Assembly: GCA_023213315.1 (NCBI GenBank)
Contig: JAKCPI010014092.1
Coordinates: 1-64,000, forward strand
Source of the DNA: Euborellia annulipes
Lineage: Eukaryota; Arthropoda; Insecta; Dermaptera; Anisolabididae
Reading direction: 5' to 3'
DNA length: 64,000 nt
The notes beneath the pieces are model-generated. The model saw only the letters and a list, made by a program, of their open reading frames with translations. It ran no database searches and was not told the DNA's origin. The position numbers and the translations under genes were made by a program. Positions 59,417 to 64,000 of the stretch are shown here, in pieces; the stretch's first letter is position 1; every line of letters starts with the position of its first letter.

Positions 59417-60361
59417 TATTAATAATTTTATATTCATTAACAACTAAAATCATAATCATATTTTTTTTTAAACATCTCATCATTAAGTTTTTCAAATATT
59501 TATATCGAAATTCTTAATAAATAGTAAATCAAAAAAAAAATTGTTTATTTTTTCTTTTTTACAAAGTTTTTTTTGCTTATTAATTGATGGATGATCAAAA
59601 TGTTTTCTAAGGTAAAAAATAAACTTATATTCACATTTAAAATGTAGATCACACTTTATTTAAAACAAAAAAATAAAATGTAAATGGTTTTATTAATAAC
59701 ATCTGTGCTCAAAATCATCAAATAATCGTTAAGAATCACCAAATTAAAAAAAAAAAATTATTATAAATGTAAATTTTCCATTTTAACACAATAATATTTA
59801 GTAAAATGATCATAAAAATAAATAATGGTGCTTTTACAACGATTACTTTTTAATGGCTTTCATTAATTAATAAAAAAAAATGGAAATTCTAGAAAAGTGT
59901 CTATTCACGTATTGTCGTGATATCATTAAATAATTTCAAAATAGAAGTTGCTAATATAATTTTCTGATCATCCAATGAATAAAGATTGTTAGTAAATGTA
60001 TTTAAAAAATTTTTAAAAATTTTGAATGTAAAACTTGATGAAATTGAATGATCTGAAAATTTCTTTTGCAACAAAATGGTGCTTTTTCTTGTATAACCGT
60101 AAATGTGTGTCTATTAAGTAAAAATATTTCTCACACAAATTAGAATACATATTTTAATTTGGGAATGCTCAATTGTTATTTCGACCAATCCTATTGAAAA
60201 TATTATCCTAAAAAGAAAAAAATAATTCCTAATAAAAAACATTTTCATAATGGAGCTCTTGAAAATTTTAAAATAAAAAAAAAAATATATATATATATAT
60301 ATGTAAAAATATATGCCCTGAAATATATATATTTCATGTAAATGTATGTACTGTACATATA

Positions 60362-60985
60362 CAGGGAGTCTCGGAAGTGGCGGGAGTAATTGTTGGGATC
60401 GATAGAGAAAAAAATTCTGAATCGAAAGTTCCTGAGCCAAAAATTTTTTTGGGCCTTGATTGATGATGATTCATTAATTACATAATTAATAAAATATTTC
60501 GAATAAAACCAAAGCTCTGTCTAATGTCAGGGGAAATTCACTTTCTTTGTTTGTAATTAATATTTTATTAATTATGTAATTAATGAAATATCCCCACTCA
60601 CTTGTGAATCTCTTGTAGCGCGCTCCTGATTGGCTATCGTTTTTAATTAATAACTAATTTTCCAGGGGCGTATATAGAAATTTTTTTCGGGGGGTTTTTT
60701 TTTTAAGAAGCTATACTTTTTTCACACGAAATTTTTTGAGGAACATTTTTTCTATTGCGGAACCAAAGTTGTCCATCCTGCGGAAAAATTTGTTGTGCTG
60801 ATGTCTGTATATCCCTATATATGTATATGTGTTTGGGAAATTTCGGGGGGGGGCCGGCCCCCCCCCCCCTTAAATACGCCCCTGTAGTTTTCTAAGGCCC
60901 AAAAAATTTTTGGCTCAGGAACTTTCGATTCAGAATTTTTTTCTCTATCGACCCCAACAATTACTCCCTCCACTTCCGAGACACC

Positions 60986-60988
<3 letters not shown>
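60362..60988. mobile_element. Mariner-type foldback MITE with a nested hAT MITE
   Basis: Arms 60362-60455 and 60897-60988 are inverted copies beginning CAGGG(A/T)GTCTCGGAAGTGG, flanked by TA. The centre holds an inverted pair aattacataattaataaaat / attttattaattatgtaatt. A hAT-like MITE interrupts the right side. Confidence 0.8.
60663..60884. mobile_element. 222-bp hAT-like MITE
   Basis: Termini CAGGGGCGTATATAG and, inverted, CAGGGGCGTATTTAA, with 8-bp flanks TAATTTTC (60655-60662) and TAGTTTTC (60885-60892) differing at one base. It has the G-run and C-run interior seen in its relatives. Confidence 0.8.
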
Positions 60989-61032
<44 letters not shown>

Positions 61033-61345
61033 TATTAGAGTGGTTCTTATTTTGGACTTTTTCGATTTTTTTTCCAACGATAGTCCTAAATCGGCTCCAA
61101 ATCTATAAAAAACTTTGGAATTTTTTACCTCATGAACTAATGAACAGATCATGTCGACAAATGATAATTCTTATAGCAAATTTAACGCTCTACAAAAAAG
61201 GTCTCTTGTGATTTTTTGCTAACTTGACTGGTTCAAACGTTATTCGAGGTCAAAATCTAAGTTTATTTTTTTTTTTTGTTTTGTTTTTTTTTACTGTCAT
61301 TTAATGATTCAAAAATGAAAAAAGGGTTATAATTTATATTTTAGA
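60986..61345. repeat. (TA)n microsatellite and AGAGTGGTTCTTATTTT repeat end
   Basis: A (TA)n run of about 20 units is followed at 61038 by agagtggttcttattttgga, the same type of end as the palindrome foldbacks (AGGGTGGCTCTTATTTT). The rest leads to the candidate acceptor at 61344. Confidence 0.55.
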
Positions 61346-61352
61346 CGACGAG

Positions 61353-61474
61353 ATTTTTGTAAACATTATACTAAGGATGAAAAACAAATGCAATATGTAT
61401 TACAATTGGTTAAAGATCATCGTCAAATGTTTCCTGACGCGCTAAAAAAAACTAATGTATTTATAACAACTTAA
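61353..61474 (+). CDS. Possible alternative last exon of p190 RhoGAP
   Basis: From GAT in TTTTAGACGACGAG/ATTTTTG the frame reads DFCKHYTKDEKQMQYVLQLV, KDHRQMFPDALKK and stops at TAA 61472-61474. It looks strongly protein-like. Using this second AG (8 nt after the first), it joins in frame to donor 56815, replacing GKEAFVMV with about 40 residues. The first AG (61345) would give a poorer frame that stops earlier. It could also belong to another transcript. Confidence 0.5.
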
Positions 61475-61975
61475 TGAAAGTATCTATAATTAAAAATATG
61501 GGGAATGACTTCCCCGAGACTTTCTCGTATATTCTTTTGGAATTACGTTTGGGGTGTGTGTGTGAACATGAGATTGCTTAAAAACCAAAGCAGTTAGTTG
61601 GATGAAATTTGGTATATGCTCCTTACACTAAAATTGTAGATTTCTGTCAACTTTTGGCGTAAATACGTCCCTTGGAAGTAGTACTTTACCTAATAAGTTT
61701 TTTCAGAAATTTCGAAATTTTCAATTTTTTTATCTTATTGTGATAAATTACTCTAATAATATTTAATGGCTGGAAATCCTATTGATAAATTACTCTATTT
61801 TAAAAAGTTTTTATTCTTTGACATTTTTTCAAAAACTTAATAGATTTTTAGTTATCGAAGGTAATTATTAAAATAATTTTTTTGTTTGATATTTTTAATT
61901 TTTTTTTCATTTGTTGAGTATAAAAAAATAACGTTTTTTAAATTTAATACCTTCTGAGAAAAGGCAAAAAAATCG
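61475..61975. other. AT-rich sequence with a repeat fragment
   Basis: 61500-61700 (ggggaatgacttccccgaga, gtgtgtgaacatgagattgc, aaattggtatatgctcctta-like) reads like a diverged MITE interior of the cell of repeats seen elsewhere. No gene is supported. Confidence 0.35.
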
Positions 61976-61979
61976 AGAA

Positions 61980-62130
61980 AATTCGGGTTAAGCAAGGCTA
62001 AGAACTGCTGGACCGTGGATAGGTGACCTCTGAGTGTTGAGTCTCTCACCTGCTGGAAGCCATTTTATTTAATTTCCCAAAAGTCAAATGATCTTAGAGG
62101 CCGAAATTTGAAAATACAATTAACTTTAAC
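61980..62130 (+). mobile_element. Second 5S rRNA-derived SINE
   Basis: gggttaagcaaggctaagaa, then gaccgtggataggtgacctc, matches the 5S internal control region. It is followed by a tail with tcaaatgatcttagaggccg resembling the shared SINE tail. Confidence 0.65.
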
Positions 62131-62330
62131 ACCCGTCTCAGGAAGAAAATAATTAAATCCCACCTCAATAATCAATCAAAAGTTAGAATATTTTTGTTTC
62201 CTTTATTAAAATAATTTTTTCATATTCATTTTTTTAAATTATTTAATTTGTTTTTTTCTTCTAATTTGATGAATATAAAAAAAAACAAATAGTTTTATTT
62301 TTTTTATTTCTGGTTAATGGCTTCTGGGAA

Positions 62331-62460
62331 AAGATGACGTCACGCGCATTGTTTGTGCACCAAGAGCGGAGACTCAGCATCTTTAAGCGACTCTCTCCAT
62401 CTCACTCGCACTCATTACCTTCGCTCTCTTTCTATTCAAATGCCATTCCAGGGCCCCATA
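62331..62460. promoter_or_regulatory. GC-richer patch with a CRE-like site
   Basis: tgacgtca at 62336-62343 lies in a patch with ctctctccatctcactcgca. It could be a promoter fragment or part of a repeat; no transcript start can be assigned. Confidence 0.25.
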
Positions 62461-63040
62461 TAATATTTGAATTTTTGCTTTTTCGAGGAGGGGGCGCATT
62501 TTAGGCCCCCTGCCCTCCCCCGCCCCCTTTAGGTTGTCCCCTCCGTGATATTTAGACTAATTTAATGAAATTTGTTTGATGAAATTAGATTAATTTCATT
62601 TTAACAAAAGGGTTTATAGAATGGACGCCAGAGGCAGCACCTGCCGGCGGTGCTTTATGCACACATTTGCTTGCAAGGCTGTCTGTCTGTCTTTATTCAA
62701 TTCGAGTCCCTAAAGAAAAAAAATAAATAATAATTTAATTATATACGTAACAATTTTTATTATTTTTCCAGGGAGATTAAATTATTTTAATTAATTGGCT
62801 TTAATTTTTCATAAGGCAAGACAATCAACTCAATGCTATCCAATTGGCAAATTCTAGAATTTTTTGCGTCTGTCCTTTTGAGAATTTGCGGACCCCGAGT
62901 CTTTTTCCTGGACTCTCCATAACGTCCACTATAAGACGGCAAAATTACGGCAAGTTGGTGACAGACGGACAGACGGACACTCCGCTATTATAAATATAGA
63001 TTTTTCTTTCTCATACCTCTATATATGTTAATATATATAG
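62461..63040. repeat. Repeat-derived sequence
   Basis: 62480-62545 has opposing G-run and C-run segments of a MITE interior. 62690 and 62960-62985 carry tctgtctgtcttt and gacagacggacagacggaca, simple repeats common in arthropod MITE ends. No gene is seen. Confidence 0.4.
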
Positions 63041-63041
63041 A

Positions 63042-63140
63042 GCAGCGGTTCCCAACCCGTGGGCCGCGGGCTGATTGAAACCGGGCAGCGGACGTCTAAG
63101 AGAAGATAAAAATTATTAAAATAAAAAAAAATAATAAAAT
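63042..63140 (+). mobile_element. Left end of a hAT (Charlie-like) element
   Basis: CAGCGGTTCCCAACCCGTGG followed by gccgcgggctg matches the common CAGCGGTTCTCAACCTGTGG hAT terminus. The right end is not seen before the window ends. Confidence 0.55.
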
Positions 63141-64000
63141 TTTTCAATTTTTTTTTAACAATTATTTATTTAAATCAAATCCTTGTTGCACAATTTTGTT
63201 TTAAGAATACCTACCAAACGATTTCACTTAAACATACACGCATTCATTTATATATATGCGAAAATAATATTATACAAATTATTTTTTTATATTTACATGT
63301 TTTTTAATGACACCTGTATGATTTTGTTTTGATTTTTCTTTCCAAAATTTATGAAAAATGTCGTTTTCTTCGTTGATTATTTCAAAAACTATACAGTTTT
63401 AGAAAAAATATCAAAGAATAAAAACTTTTTAAAATTGAGTATTTTATCATAATATAACAAAGAAATAGAAATTTTTTTTTTTTTTTTTTTTTTTGCTATA
63501 ATAATTTTAGTACAGGTAAAAATCATTTCCAATCATGTTGAGTAAAAAGTTACTCGTCTCATCATCGATATTTTTTGGACTCATTTTTTTTTTAACTTTT
63601 CCCATTCACGCTCACATACACACAGTCTTTTCGGCAACATAGGCCATATAAGACTACGATAACCATTATTATGAATATATATGGGGCATTCCACGCCAAC
63701 TCGACCACTTTTGAACCCGACCATTTTTGATTTGGCTGAAACTTTGTCATCTTTTTGTACCCTATTGAAAACGTGTCTGAGAATTTTTTCAGATTTTTCG
63801 ACCCAGCCAAAAAAAAGTTATAGCATTTTCAAAAAACATCGATTTTTTTTTTAAATAACTGTAAAACTGTCAAAAATTAACTTATCAGGACGTTTTTTTT
63901 TTTTTGAAATTTTTGTCTTTAAATGTACTTTTCAGAAAAAAATATGACAAAATTTTACAGATTCATCTTGAACGTTTTTTTTTTGACATTTTCGGAAAAA
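63141..64000. other. AT-rich end of window with SINE tail and repeat
   Basis: 63590-63660 is a minus-strand SINE tail (tcttttcggcaacataggcc). 63684 onward starts ggggcattccacgccaactc, a repeat-like segment continuing past the window. The rest is T-rich with no gene. Confidence 0.5.

Overview
The window is AT-rich animal nuclear DNA. It shows GT-AG introns, one very long split gene and dense transposable-element debris, and nothing bacterial or viral. The gene is an invertebrate p190 RhoGAP (RhoGAPp190 / ARHGAP5-ARHGAP35 family). The AT richness, multi-kb introns packed with short inverted-repeat elements and the gene's divergence from vertebrate p190 suggest an arthropod. A crustacean such as a parasitic copepod is my guess, not something I can prove by reading.

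Layout. 1-13552 is a giant imperfect inverted repeat: two arms of about 6 kb around a spacer of about 1.4 kb, with no convincing gene, and each outer arm end is itself a 1.8 kb foldback. 13556-14221 is an AATATTGC-rich minisatellite. 14276-19560 is repeat-rich: tRNA-derived SINEs, a four-level nest of SINEs and hAT-like MITEs (14573-15290), several MITEs with 8-bp target duplications, and two GC-richer islands that may hold coding remnants (15668-16045, 16973-17392). 19560-21600 is AT-rich and probably holds the p190 promoter and 5' untranslated region.

The p190 RhoGAP gene is on the + strand, from ATG 21618 to stop 56841 (alternative last exon at 61353-61474). I joined 27 exons whose splice phases all agree, giving an open frame of 1,703 residues. 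Three further in-frame exons are possible: a 12-nt microexon, a 132-nt proline-rich exon and a 51-nt cassette inside the RhoGAP domain. Domain order is N-terminal GTPase domain, four FF domains, two pseudo-GTPase domains, a long disordered Ser/Tyr/Pro-rich linker, a Lys/Glu-rich helix and a C-terminal RhoGAP domain with its arginine finger. The protein should switch off Rho at the membrane and cortex.

The introns and 3' flank hold most of the remaining interest: hAT elements stacked on one target site, foldback elements carrying hammerhead-ribozyme-like cores, SINEs with tRNA or 5S rRNA heads sharing one 3' tail, a 2.4 kb compound palindrome, a broken mariner and a pogo/Tigger-like MITE. Repeat boundaries without target duplications are approximate because they were found by eye.
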